From Acidobacteriota bacterium (lineage in GTDB: Bacteria > Acidobacteriota > UBA890 > WLXD01), in NCBI GenBank assembly GCA_022571615.1, contig JACZXM010000113.1, positions 1-8,172 of the forward strand: a stretch of DNA of 8,172 nt, read 5' to 3'. Positions 1 to 7,188 of this stretch are shown in pieces. Positions within the stretch are counted from its first letter, which is position 1, and each line of letters starts with the position of its first letter. The position numbers and the translations under genes are program-made. A model generated the notes under the pieces. That model did no database searches, was not told where the DNA came from, and saw only the letters and a list, made by a program, of their open reading frames with translations.

Positions 1-1895
1 GTCGTGGCGCCTTGCATCTGCGCCCTTGGCGGCGTAACCAGACCCATCACACTTCTACCACGGCCTGCTAGAGGAATGAGCAGCGTCTCGAGCAGCGCCT
101 GAAAGCGCGGCTCGTCGCGCAATTGGCGCAGGTATGGATCAGCGAGCACCGCGGCGACGTAGATCACCCTTTGCTCCAGGGCGCGCTCCAGACCATCAAG
201 AGCGGACTGCCGGTCGCCCAGACCGAGCTCGATGGTCGCAATGGCCAGCGCGGCCATCTCACCGGGGCCGTTGGCCGCCTGCAGCTCGGCCAGCAGCCGG
301 CGGGCCCGAGGCGTGTCGCCGGCAAGGGCGTGAGCGTACCCGAGCGCCCCTCGCTGCAGCTCGTGCCCCGGCAACGCTGCCGCCCGTTCGCAGGCGCCGA
401 TCGCTGCTCGGGCCTGGCGGCGGAGGTTGTGTGCCGCGCACAGGCCCACGTAGGCCGCGCTCAGGTCATCGTCGAGCTCGAGAATCCGCTCGTAGAGTTG
501 AGTGGCCTCATCGAGTCGCCCCGCGAGCAACAGGTTCCACCCGTGACTTGCCTGCAAGGTCAGTGAGTGGGGTTCGATGGTCAGCGCCTGGCTCGTTTGT
601 CCGAGGGCTTCCTCTAGCCGCCCCAGCCGTCGCAGGTAGCGGCTGAACCGTTCGCGCGCAAAGGCGGAGCCGGGGTCCAGATCGATCGCCGTCCGGAAGC
701 CGCGCTCGGCCTCGGGCCAGTCCCAGTTCGCCTCTGCTGCCAGCGCCGCGAGCATGGCGTGGCCCTCGGGTAGCCGCGGGTCCAGATCCAGCGCCCGGTA
801 GGCTTCGACTCGTGACTCGCCGTAGGCGCTCTCGGGCGGTGTCCAGTTGTTCCAGGCCAGCGTCGCGTGGGCATCGGCAAGTGCGGCGTGCACGAGGGCG
901 CTGTCTGGTTCCAGCGCCATGGCCTCGTGGTAGTACTCCATCCCGCGGAGCGCATCCGCCGGGTTGCCTCTGGTGCTCAGGATCCGGCCGCGCTCGTACG
1001 CCTGCAACGCTTCAGGGTTGAGCGGGGTGCGTGGCGGTGCGGCCGATCCATTGGCCGCGAGCGCCAGGGCGATCTCCCGCGTTGCCTGAGCGGCGACCTC
1101 CTGCTGCACCTGCAGCAGCTCCTCGGCGCGTTCCTGGAAGCTGCCGGCCCAGATGACAAAGCCGGTGCGGGCTCGCTGCAGCTCCAGGTTGATCAGCATG
1201 GTTTGCCCGGAGCGCCCAACGCTGCCGCCCAGGACCGCGTCAACGCCTAGCTCTTGGGCGATCTGCGAACCGTTGTGATCATCTACGCCTTGCGAGTCGG
1301 CACGCGACACCGAAAGCCCTTTGATCCCCGCCAGCTGGGTGAGGATTTGCTCGGTCAGGCCGGCGGCGAAGAAGTGCTGAGAGGGCTCGTCGGAAAGCGC
1401 CCGCAGCGGCAGTACCGCGATCGACCGCACCGGCCCAGAAGAGCGGGCGGGCTGCCAGCGCCAAGCCCACCAGAAGGCCATGAGCGCCAGCGCGAGAGCC
1501 ATCGTACCGAGGGCCCGCTTGCGAACCGACGCGCGAGCGGCCGCGGTCTTGGAGCCCGAGTCGCTCGCTTTCAGCGTGGTCACTTCGGCGAGAAGTCGAT
1601 AGCCCCGCTTCGGGAGGGTCTCGATGTAGCGAGGATTGCGGGCGTCGTCACCGAGCGTGCGCCTGAGCTCGGAGATGCATCGGCTGAGCGCCGCCTCGCC
1701 CACGAACGAATCAGACCAGACGGCGTCGATGATCGCCTCCTTCGGCCGTACGGTGCCCTGGTGTGATGCCAGATCCAGCAGCACCGCCATGACCTTGGGC
1801 TCCAGACGAACCGACTCACCGGCTCGGGTGATCGTGCCGGAGCTCGGATCGACCTGCCAGTCTCCGATCTGCAGGGCCCCGCCTGGGCTAGCCAT
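1..1895 (-). CDS. CadC-like membrane regulator: winged-helix domain, one membrane segment, FlgO/TolB-N-like domain and TPRs (C-terminus cut by window edge)
   Basis: This frame is open for 631 codons from the ATG at 1895 to the left edge. Residues ~9-104 are an OmpR/PhoB-type winged helix: LEPKVMAVLLDLA, then SRCISELRRTLGDD in the recognition-helix region, and the hallmark PRYIETLPKRGYRLLAE (88-104). A basic linker (RKR, 125-127) precedes one membrane segment (~129-147), so the DNA-binding part should be cytoplasmic and the rest periplasmic, as in CadC and ToxR. Residues ~157-280 match the FlgO/TolB-N-like domain of such proteins (SIAVLPLRAL, FFAAGLTEQILTQLA, IAQELGVDAVLGGSV). TPR-like helix pairs run from ~295 to ~575, for example WPEAERGFRTAIDLDPGSA and GRLDEATQLYERILELD. 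DEPRFQALLETL (594-605) is a typical ending of the family, so few codons are probably missing. It starts two bases after the tamB stop. It has no receiver domain and is therefore a one-component regulator; its ligand and target promoters are unknown. Confidence 0.9.
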   Translation of the reverse strand, partial: MASPGGALQIGDWQVDPSSGTITRAGESVRLEPKVMAVLLDLASHQGTVRPKEAIIDAVWSDSFVGEAALSRCISELRRTLGDDARNPRYIETLPKRGYRLLAEVTTLKASDSGSKTAAARASVRKRALGTMALALALMAFWWAWRWQPARSSGPVRSIAVLPLRALSDEPSQHFFAAGLTEQILTQLAGIKGLSVSRADSQGVDDHNGSQIAQELGVDAVLGGSVGRSGQTMLINLELQRARTGFVIWAGSFQERAEELLQVQQEVAAQATREIALALAANGSAAPPRTPLNPEALQAYERGRILSTRGNPADALRGMEYYHEAMALEPDSALVHAALADAHATLAWNNWTPPESAYGESRVEAYRALDLDPRLPEGHAMLAALAAEANWDWPEAERGFRTAIDLDPGSAFARERFSRYLRRLGRLEEALGQTSQALTIEPHSLTLQASHGWNLLLAGRLDEATQLYERILELDDDLSAAYVGLCAAHNLRRQARAAIGACERAAALPGHELQRGALGYAHALAGDTPRARRLLAELQAANGPGEMAALAIATIELGLGDRQSALDGLERALEQRVIYVAAVLADPYLRQLRDEPRFQALLETLLIPLAGRGRSVMGLVTPPRAQMQGAT

Positions 1896-1900
1896 GGTCA
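1893..1900 (-). other. TGA-CC-ATG junction, tamB to the CadC-like regulator
   Basis: The tamB TGA (1900-1898) is followed by two bases and then the ATG of the regulator (1895-1893). The only purine-rich stretch upstream (GAGACGGA) is weak and lies inside tamB. There is no room for a separate promoter or terminator between the genes, so co-transcription is likely unless a promoter sits within the tamB coding sequence. Confidence 0.85.
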
Positions 1901-4900
1901 GCGGATCCGTCTCTGCACCAGAAAATCGATCCCGAAGGACCCGTCCTCGTCGCGGGTACCCTTGACGCGGACTTCCGGTGTGAGCTGGTACTCGACCGTC
2001 AGCACCTGGTCTTCGCTGTTGCTCAGCAGGCGGGAATAGGTGACGTACAAATTGCGGTTGATGCGCTTGCCGATCGTGAGGCGGGCGGTGGCATCGGTCT
2101 TCGACCCGCTCAGGGTAGGAGCGATCCGGAAGCGGTCGACACCGAAAACGCGCTCGGCTCCGCGCTCGACCTCGGCAAGGTAGGCATCCGCCAGGTAGCG
2201 CGTTGCCTGCAGGCCGAGGGCACGCTGATAGCTGTAGGGGTCCTGGAGGACGGAGGAGTCCGGATCCTGGCCGAACGCCAGTAGGTTGAACAGGTCGAGA
2301 TCCGAAAGCGGTGGCGTCGAGGTGTAGTTGAAGGTGATGCCGCGGCGCAGCGAGCCCGAGAACCCGAGCTCGACGGTGTAACGCCGGATCTCGGTCCGCG
2401 AGCGGATCTCGAACACCGCCTCGGTCTCGAACGGGTTGTTGAACTCGACGGTTCCCTGCAGCACCTCAAAGGTGTTTCCGTTCCAGAACAGGCGCCCGCT
2501 CAGCAGCCGCGAACGACCCAGAAACACGGGGCGAGCGAGCGTGCCGCGCAGGTCGAAGTCGGCTGTGACCGCGACGTCCACCAGGTTGTTGCGTACGAAC
2601 AGGTTGTCGATGCCCTCGACGCGGATATCCAGATCCACCGAGCTCAGCAGCGGATCTGGATCCGTCTCCGGGGCCTCGAGTAGTTCCAGCAGGGCATCGT
2701 CGGGCTCCAGGCGGCGCCGGTACAGCCCCTCGACCAGGTGCACGTCACCGGACAGGAGCGAGTGCGCCGGAGTCCCGTCGTACACCAGAGAAGCACTGAC
2801 CTCGATGCGCACGTCGCGCTCGATACGCAGCAGCGCGTTGCGCACCGACAACCCGATTCGAAACGACTGCGGCCGACTGTCGCGAAGAAACAGCTCGCCG
2901 CTGCCGGTTACCTTGCCGCCTCCGAGGCCGCCTTGAAGGTCCTCGATCCGGACGCGGCGATCCTCGAATACGAGCCGGGCGCTGATGTCCTCGATCGGCT
3001 GCCGCAATGGCGGCGGCGATAGGACGGCGTCTCGCAGGGTCGCGGTACCGTGATAGGCGAGATCGGGCGGCGACCCGAGCACGCGAAGGTCGATCTCTGC
3101 CTCTCCCCCCGTTCCCCAGTAGGAGCTGAGCACATTGAGCGGCTCGAATCCGAGGGTGCCCCGGGCTCGCAGGTCCAACTCCAGCGGCGCCAGACCGATC
3201 CGCCCGCCGATGCGCAACGCCGTGCGCCCGCCGATCAGCTCGGTGTCATCGGGAAGCCATACCGCCCCGGCTTCGAGCCGAGCGCGGACCGCGTGCTCGA
3301 GTGCCAGTCGGTAGTCACGCATCCTCAGCTCGAGCGCCGCAACCGTCAGTGTGCCGGAATAGGTGCGCCAGTCGCTGCCACTGCCTTGAATCGACAGTGT
3401 GGCCGCGATCACGCCGCGGTTGATGAGCCGGCTGATTGCCTGCGACCGCCCCAGGAGCGGCTCCAGGGGCAGCCCCTCCAGAATCACCTCGGCATCGAGG
3501 CCGGTGCCGTCGACGGTGTCTCCGAGCAGTGCTGCGAGTGGCAGCGTGCCGCTGGCGCGGAACGGGCTGCCACCGACCAACCCGTCGAGGTGTCGGAGCA
3601 GGATGCGGTCACCTTTGAGCTCCAGCAGTCCGACGGCGTCCGAGAGCGGGTACAGCCAGCCTGAGTCCAGCTTCATGGCGTTGCCGTGAACCTCGCCGTG
3701 AAAGCGCGGATTGCGAACGGTGCCGGCGAGTCGGATGTCACCGGTGAGCGTTCCAGAAGCCTCGAGCTCCGGTCTCCATAGACGCAGCGCTGTGAGCGAC
3801 AACGTCCCCTCGAGCCCGCCATCCAGGACGCCGGTGGAGAGCTCGACGCCGGCGGCGATCGACAGCGACTCGCTCCCTGCCTGAAGGATCCCCGTGGTCT
3901 CGACGCGGCCGTTTGCAAGCTCCGCCCGAAACCGGCCCGCGGTCGCCAAAAACGCTCCCTGCTGTAGCCGCAACCCGTCGATCGTCGCACTGCCGCGCCA
4001 ACTTTCCTGGCGCGTCGGGAACCCGCCCACTACCAAATCGAGCTGTCCCGCGAGCGCTACGTCCTCGGGCAGCGGCCGGCCGATCTGCGCCAGCAGCTGG
4101 GGCACGATCGCAGCATCTGAACGCAGGCGGAGCATTGCTGCCGAGCCGGGTGTGAGGCCGAACGCAGCGGCGGCCGAATACCCGGCCGAGGGTGGCTCCA
4201 ACAGCGTCGGCGCGGTTCCCGGGATGGTGGTGCGGGGCACCGGCAGAATGCCCGTCGGGGGCTGTTCAAACGATCCGAGCAGGCGCGCTCCAACCACCCC
4301 GCCGGAGGCTCGTGCGCCGAGCACCATGCTGCCAAGCGGCAAGCCGTCGACGCCGGCGTGGCTCCAGACTACGTCGAGGGTGCCGTCGAGCTGACCGGGT
4401 AGCCCCGACAGATCGGTCTGCACCTCCAGCAATCCCTGCAACCTGTGGCCCAAACGCAGACCTTCGCTCAGCGCCGCCAGGTCGATTGCTCGGGCGCTGG
4501 CCACAAGTGCCAACCGCCCGTCCGCCAACGACAGCAGGCCGGATGCCTCCAGCGTTCCCCCCAATCCCGCCGCCTCGAGCCGATCGAGCCACCACGTTTC
4601 CCCAACCCGGCGACCTCGCACCCGCAGGGACTCGAGAGTCAGCTCGTCGATCCGCGGGCTGTCCACGGACAGATCGAAATCGCCCGTCGTCTGGCCGGAG
4701 TAGGAGCCCTCGATCCGCAGGGCGCCGGCGAGTTGGCCCGCGACGTCGCGGCTTGCGCCGTTCAGATCGAGCTTGCTGTGGATGGGATAGCTCCGCAGGT
4801 CAAGCTGCAAGAAGTAGTCCGGCGCAACATCGTCCTGTCGCGAATAGCCGCGGGTAGCGATGTGCAAGCGAGCGCTCCCGGTGGCGGTGCCGCCGTTGCG

Positions 4901-6661
4901 TTGCACCTGAAGCGGCCGTGCCAACAGATCGCCGTTGCTGCTGGTGCTGAGGGTAGCTGCAATGTCGCCGATCTCGAGATTGCGAATGCGAAGGGCTTCG
5001 GTGGTCACGGTCCCGGAGACGACCGGTCGCGCCAGCGTGCCTCCGATTCGGATCTCGCCGCTCCCGGAGCCGTGCAGGCCGAGGCGCTGTTTGGGCTCGC
5101 CGCTGCGGAAGCGCCTGTACTGGGACACCAGATGGTCGAACATCCGCAGGTCGGCGGTCTCGAACCGAGCCTCGAGTAGCAGGTCTCCATCCAGATCGAT
5201 GCGGCCGCTGAAGGATAGGCTCGAGTGCGGCAGCAGCAGGGCCGTATCCTCCACCGACAGGGTCCCGGCAGCGAGCCGATAGCCGAACGTGGCCTCCACC
5301 GGTAGAGGAAGTGACGGTGTCGGGTGAGGCCTTTCGGCCTCGAGGTTCTCGACCGAGGACGACCGAGGGGCCAGGCGGCGGTCGATCGCTATGGCGCTGG
5401 CATCCGGCAGCGATAGTTGCAGCCGCCCACGACCATCGGCCGTCTCGCGGAAGGGCGCTGACCAGGCGAGGGAACCATTGCCAGAGAGCGAGCCTGCCAC
5501 CCTCCAGCCCGACAGCACCTGCCAGTGCGTCAACAGCGCCGCATCCAGTCCCTCCGCTTCATAGGTAATCCGGACGCGTCCCGGGCGCACCGAACGGTCG
5601 ACGATCAGCCTCCCCTCGATGCGGCCACCGTGGGCTCTGATGCGGACGTTGCGCAGTGCAACCTCCTGTCGGTGTAGCAGGAAGTCGCAGCCGAACACCT
5701 CGATCGGAACGCCCGACATGCGCGCATCGCGGGCACTGAGCCGGCCGGTTAGCACCGGCTCGCCGTCGCGCAGCTCCAGGTTCCCGAGGAATGTTGCACG
5801 CCCGGCATGATCATCCGGACCGGGAGGAACCCAGACCTTGAAGATATCGTCGACCGCCAGGTCGGCGTGGACGCGAAGCTGCGCACTGTCGAAGCCGCGC
5901 ACCGTACCGCTGCCCTCGATGGTGTTGGAACCGATTCCGAGGCGGAACCGATCGATGGTGATGATCCTCGGGTGCAGGCCGAACACCAGGTCCAGGTCGA
6001 TGGGCGCGAGCAACCCCGGGCGGCCGTTGCGCTCGCTCAAATCGATGCTGCCGCCGGAGATCTGGATCTGCCCCACGGTCTCGGCTCGTGCGCCTGCGAA
6101 CAGCGTCTCGCGTTCCGGCACCAGCCGCAGCGAGATCCCGGTCAGCTCGCCGTCAAGACGCGCCGTGGTGTGGGCGAAGATCAGCTCGCCGTCGTGCACG
6201 CGCAGTCGGCGCAGGTCGACTTGCAGCGCCGGTGTGGCGACCCGAACGGATGCATCACCTCCGCGCCACGGAGCCCTGAGGTCGAGTTGCGGCCGTTCGA
6301 GCTCGAGGTTACTGATCACTACGCGGCGTTGCAGCAACCCCCACGGGCTGATATCGAGAACCAGACGCCGGACCGCCGCTAGCGGGCCGTCCGGTCCTTG
6401 TACCCGGACGTCGGTGAGCTCGAGGTGGAACGGGAGCAAATCGAGATCCAGAGCCCCGATGCTCACGGTGCCGCCGACGATGGCGCCTGCGCGTCGTTGC
6501 AGCAGCGTTCGCAACTGCTGTGCGGCGGCGTCGGTCTCGATCAAGTACCAGATGCCCAGCAGGCCGAGCACGCCCAGGGCGGCGGCGGCACGGAGCAGTC
6601 GCAGTGCGTGGCGCCGAGCTCGGCGCCTTGGCGCTGGGGCGTCGGTTGTACGGTGACTCAT
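1898..6661 (-). CDS. tamB: TamB, translocation and assembly module subunit (AsmA-like, DUF490/TamB C-terminal domain)
   Basis: TamB is an inner-membrane-anchored protein that spans the periplasm as a long hydrophobic beta groove. In proteobacteria it works with the outer-membrane protein TamA and, as a member of the AsmA-like group, takes part in moving phospholipids to the outer membrane. The protein has 1587 residues; E. coli TamB has about 1259. It starts with an arginine-rich stretch (RRRARR, 12-17), then one membrane segment at about 25-41, then an AsmA-like start (ISNLELERPQLDL). About 1100 residues of short alternating strands follow, with repeated G-x-L-x-L and SGxGxL patterns. The C-terminal TamB domain covers roughly the last 350 residues, with FEVLQGTVEFNNP and TPPLSDLDLFNLLAFGQ (near 1447-1464). 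Two proline-rich stretches interrupt the strand pattern (about 433-455 and 799-823). The reading frame is intact throughout. The ATG overlaps the BCCP stop; no tamA is in the window. The family is clear; a TamA partnership is inferred. Confidence 0.93.
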   Translation of the reverse strand: MSHRTTDAPAPRRRARRHALRLLRAAAALGVLGLLGIWYLIETDAAAQQLRTLLQRRAGAIVGGTVSIGALDLDLLPFHLELTDVRVQGPDGPLAAVRRLVLDISPWGLLQRRVVISNLELERPQLDLRAPWRGGDASVRVATPALQVDLRRLRVHDGELIFAHTTARLDGELTGISLRLVPERETLFAGARAETVGQIQISGGSIDLSERNGRPGLLAPIDLDLVFGLHPRIITIDRFRLGIGSNTIEGSGTVRGFDSAQLRVHADLAVDDIFKVWVPPGPDDHAGRATFLGNLELRDGEPVLTGRLSARDARMSGVPIEVFGCDFLLHRQEVALRNVRIRAHGGRIEGRLIVDRSVRPGRVRITYEAEGLDAALLTHWQVLSGWRVAGSLSGNGSLAWSAPFRETADGRGRLQLSLPDASAIAIDRRLAPRSSSVENLEAERPHPTPSLPLPVEATFGYRLAAGTLSVEDTALLLPHSSLSFSGRIDLDGDLLLEARFETADLRMFDHLVSQYRRFRSGEPKQRLGLHGSGSGEIRIGGTLARPVVSGTVTTEALRIRNLEIGDIAATLSTSSNGDLLARPLQVQRNGGTATGSARLHIATRGYSRQDDVAPDYFLQLDLRSYPIHSKLDLNGASRDVAGQLAGALRIEGSYSGQTTGDFDLSVDSPRIDELTLESLRVRGRRVGETWWLDRLEAAGLGGTLEASGLLSLADGRLALVASARAIDLAALSEGLRLGHRLQGLLEVQTDLSGLPGQLDGTLDVVWSHAGVDGLPLGSMVLGARASGGVVGARLLGSFEQPPTGILPVPRTTIPGTAPTLLEPPSAGYSAAAAFGLTPGSAAMLRLRSDAAIVPQLLAQIGRPLPEDVALAGQLDLVVGGFPTRQESWRGSATIDGLRLQQGAFLATAGRFRAELANGRVETTGILQAGSESLSIAAGVELSTGVLDGGLEGTLSLTALRLWRPELEASGTLTGDIRLAGTVRNPRFHGEVHGNAMKLDSGWLYPLSDAVGLLELKGDRILLRHLDGLVGGSPFRASGTLPLAALLGDTVDGTGLDAEVILEGLPLEPLLGRSQAISRLINRGVIAATLSIQGSGSDWRTYSGTLTVAALELRMRDYRLALEHAVRARLEAGAVWLPDDTELIGGRTALRIGGRIGLAPLELDLRARGTLGFEPLNVLSSYWGTGGEAEIDLRVLGSPPDLAYHGTATLRDAVLSPPPLRQPIEDISARLVFEDRRVRIEDLQGGLGGGKVTGSGELFLRDSRPQSFRIGLSVRNALLRIERDVRIEVSASLVYDGTPAHSLLSGDVHLVEGLYRRRLEPDDALLELLEAPETDPDPLLSSVDLDIRVEGIDNLFVRNNLVDVAVTADFDLRGTLARPVFLGRSRLLSGRLFWNGNTFEVLQGTVEFNNPFETEAVFEIRSRTEIRRYTVELGFSGSLRRGITFNYTSTPPLSDLDLFNLLAFGQDPDSSVLQDPYSYQRALGLQATRYLADAYLAEVERGAERVFGVDRFRIAPTLSGSKTDATARLTIGKRINRNLYVTYSRLLSNSEDQVLTVEYQLTPEVRVKGTRDEDGSFGIDFLVQRRIR
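5326..5341 (-). repeat. Perfect short hairpin with GAAA loop inside tamB
   Basis: The tamB sense strand reads GAGGCCGAAAGGCCTC: a perfect six-base-pair GC-rich stem closed by a GAAA loop, which belongs to the stable GNRA tetraloop class. It encodes residues 441-446 (EAERP and onward) at the start of a proline-rich interruption. There is no U-run after it, so it is not an intrinsic terminator. It may be chance in such GC-rich DNA, a local mRNA structure, or the remnant of a palindromic repeat. Confidence 0.6.
6658..6661 (-). other. ATGA stop/start overlap, BCCP to tamB
   Basis: Again ATGA on the minus strand: tamB begins at 6661 and the carrier gene ends at 6658. No convincing Shine-Dalgarno sequence precedes this start (the bases just upstream read CTGGCGACGATCGA), so tamB translation probably depends on ribosomes finishing the carrier gene. 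This supports the start chosen for tamB. Confidence 0.88.
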
Positions 6662-7188
6662 TCGATCGTCGCCAGGAGGGCTCCGCCCTCGATCCCTTGC
6701 CCCTGTTCGACGACAACGGAGGTCACGGTACCGTCGCGAGGGGCCTTCAACTCGTTCTCCATCTTCATGGCCTCGAGAACGATGATGCCATCACCTCGCT
6801 TGACCTCGGTACCTTCGGGCGCAAGCACCTTCAGGACGCGGCCGGGCATGGGGGCCGTGATCTGCACCATTCCCGCCGGACCGGAGTCCACGCGGGCTAC
6901 CCGGTGTCGCCGCGCGTCTGTGGCACGGATCCTTATGATTTCGCTCAACAGATGGACCGTCAGCCGTTCCTCGTCCTCCTCGGTGGCATCGATGTGAACG
7001 TCGTAGGAGTGGCCGTTTACCAGGAGTGAGTACACATTAGGCTCCGGCGTCCGCCAATCGATGCTGAGCGCCGGTTCAACCTCCTGGCCTTCTGCGGCCA
7101 GCCGCCGCACCTCCAAGGTGCCGTTGTCGCGCCGCACGCGATACCGACGAGGTGTTTCCTCACCCTCGATCCGAACCTCGACGATCAT
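6658..7188 (-). CDS. Biotin carboxyl carrier protein (biotin/lipoyl-attachment domain)
   Basis: This 176-residue cytoplasmic carrier holds the biotin that shuttles CO2 from the biotin carboxylase to a carboxyltransferase. The biotinyl domain occupies about residues 108-176. It has TAPMPGRV (111-118) and the attachment motif EAMKMEN (139-145), so K142 is the lysine expected to be modified by biotin ligase. The EAMKMEN form and the short PMPG-type domain resemble carriers of propionyl-/methylcrotonyl-CoA carboxylases and oxaloacetate decarboxylases more than the E. coli AccB type, so a propionyl-CoA-type carboxylase is the better guess. Residues 1-100 form a beta-rich region (VEVRIEGEE, NVYSLLVNGHSYDVHID) like the back part of the linker that joins the two activities in fused alpha chains. 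The ATG at 7188 overlaps the carboxylase stop as ATGA. A GGAG lies directly against it, too close for a standard ribosome site, so coupled re-initiation is likely. The TGA in turn overlaps the tamB start. Confidence 0.93.
   Translation of the reverse strand: MIVEVRIEGEETPRRYRVRRDNGTLEVRRLAAEGQEVEPALSIDWRTPEPNVYSLLVNGHSYDVHIDATEEDEERLTVHLLSEIIRIRATDARRHRVARVDSGPAGMVQITAPMPGRVLKVLAPEGTEVKRGDGIIVLEAMKMENELKAPRDGTVTSVVVEQGQGIEGGALLATIE
7185..7188 (-). other. ATGA stop/start overlap, biotin carboxylase to BCCP
   Basis: On the minus strand the bases read ATGA: the ATG of the carrier gene at 7188-7186 and the TGA of the carboxylase at 7187-7185. The two genes are in different frames. A four-base overlap like this usually means translational coupling, which would help produce the two partners in matched amounts. 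Confidence 0.9.

Noticed and set aside
614..1470. Short minus-strand open frames at 614-955, 977-1159 and 1279-1470
   Set aside because: They lie in other frames inside the CadC-like regulator, whose own frame is continuous from 1895 to the left edge with clear domain motifs. Their products are low-complexity, rich in arginine, alanine or proline.
1891..1900. Intergenic promoter or terminator between tamB and the regulator
   Set aside because: Only two bases separate the genes, and no hairpin followed by a T-run, nor a convincing -35/-10 pair, is visible nearby.
5744..5759. Six-base inverted repeat GCCGGT-TAGC-ACCGGC inside tamB
   Set aside because: Short GC-rich palindromes of this size are expected by chance in DNA of this composition, and the encoded protein shows no change of character here.
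5838..6656. Long plus-strand open frame (272 codons) opposite the start of tamB
   Set aside because: It is antisense to a strongly supported gene. Its product is rich in arginine and serine without any recognisable motif, as expected of a reverse frame in GC-rich DNA. The same applies to plus-strand frames at 134-646, 1254-1766, 3050-3664, 4192-4857 and 4445-5179.
7185..7188. Sequencing frameshift separating biotin carboxylase and BCCP
   Set aside because: A clean ATGA overlap with a sensible start, and the same overlap style at the next junction, favour two real genes. Split carboxylase/carrier pairs are a known arrangement. It cannot be ruled out fully without homologues.
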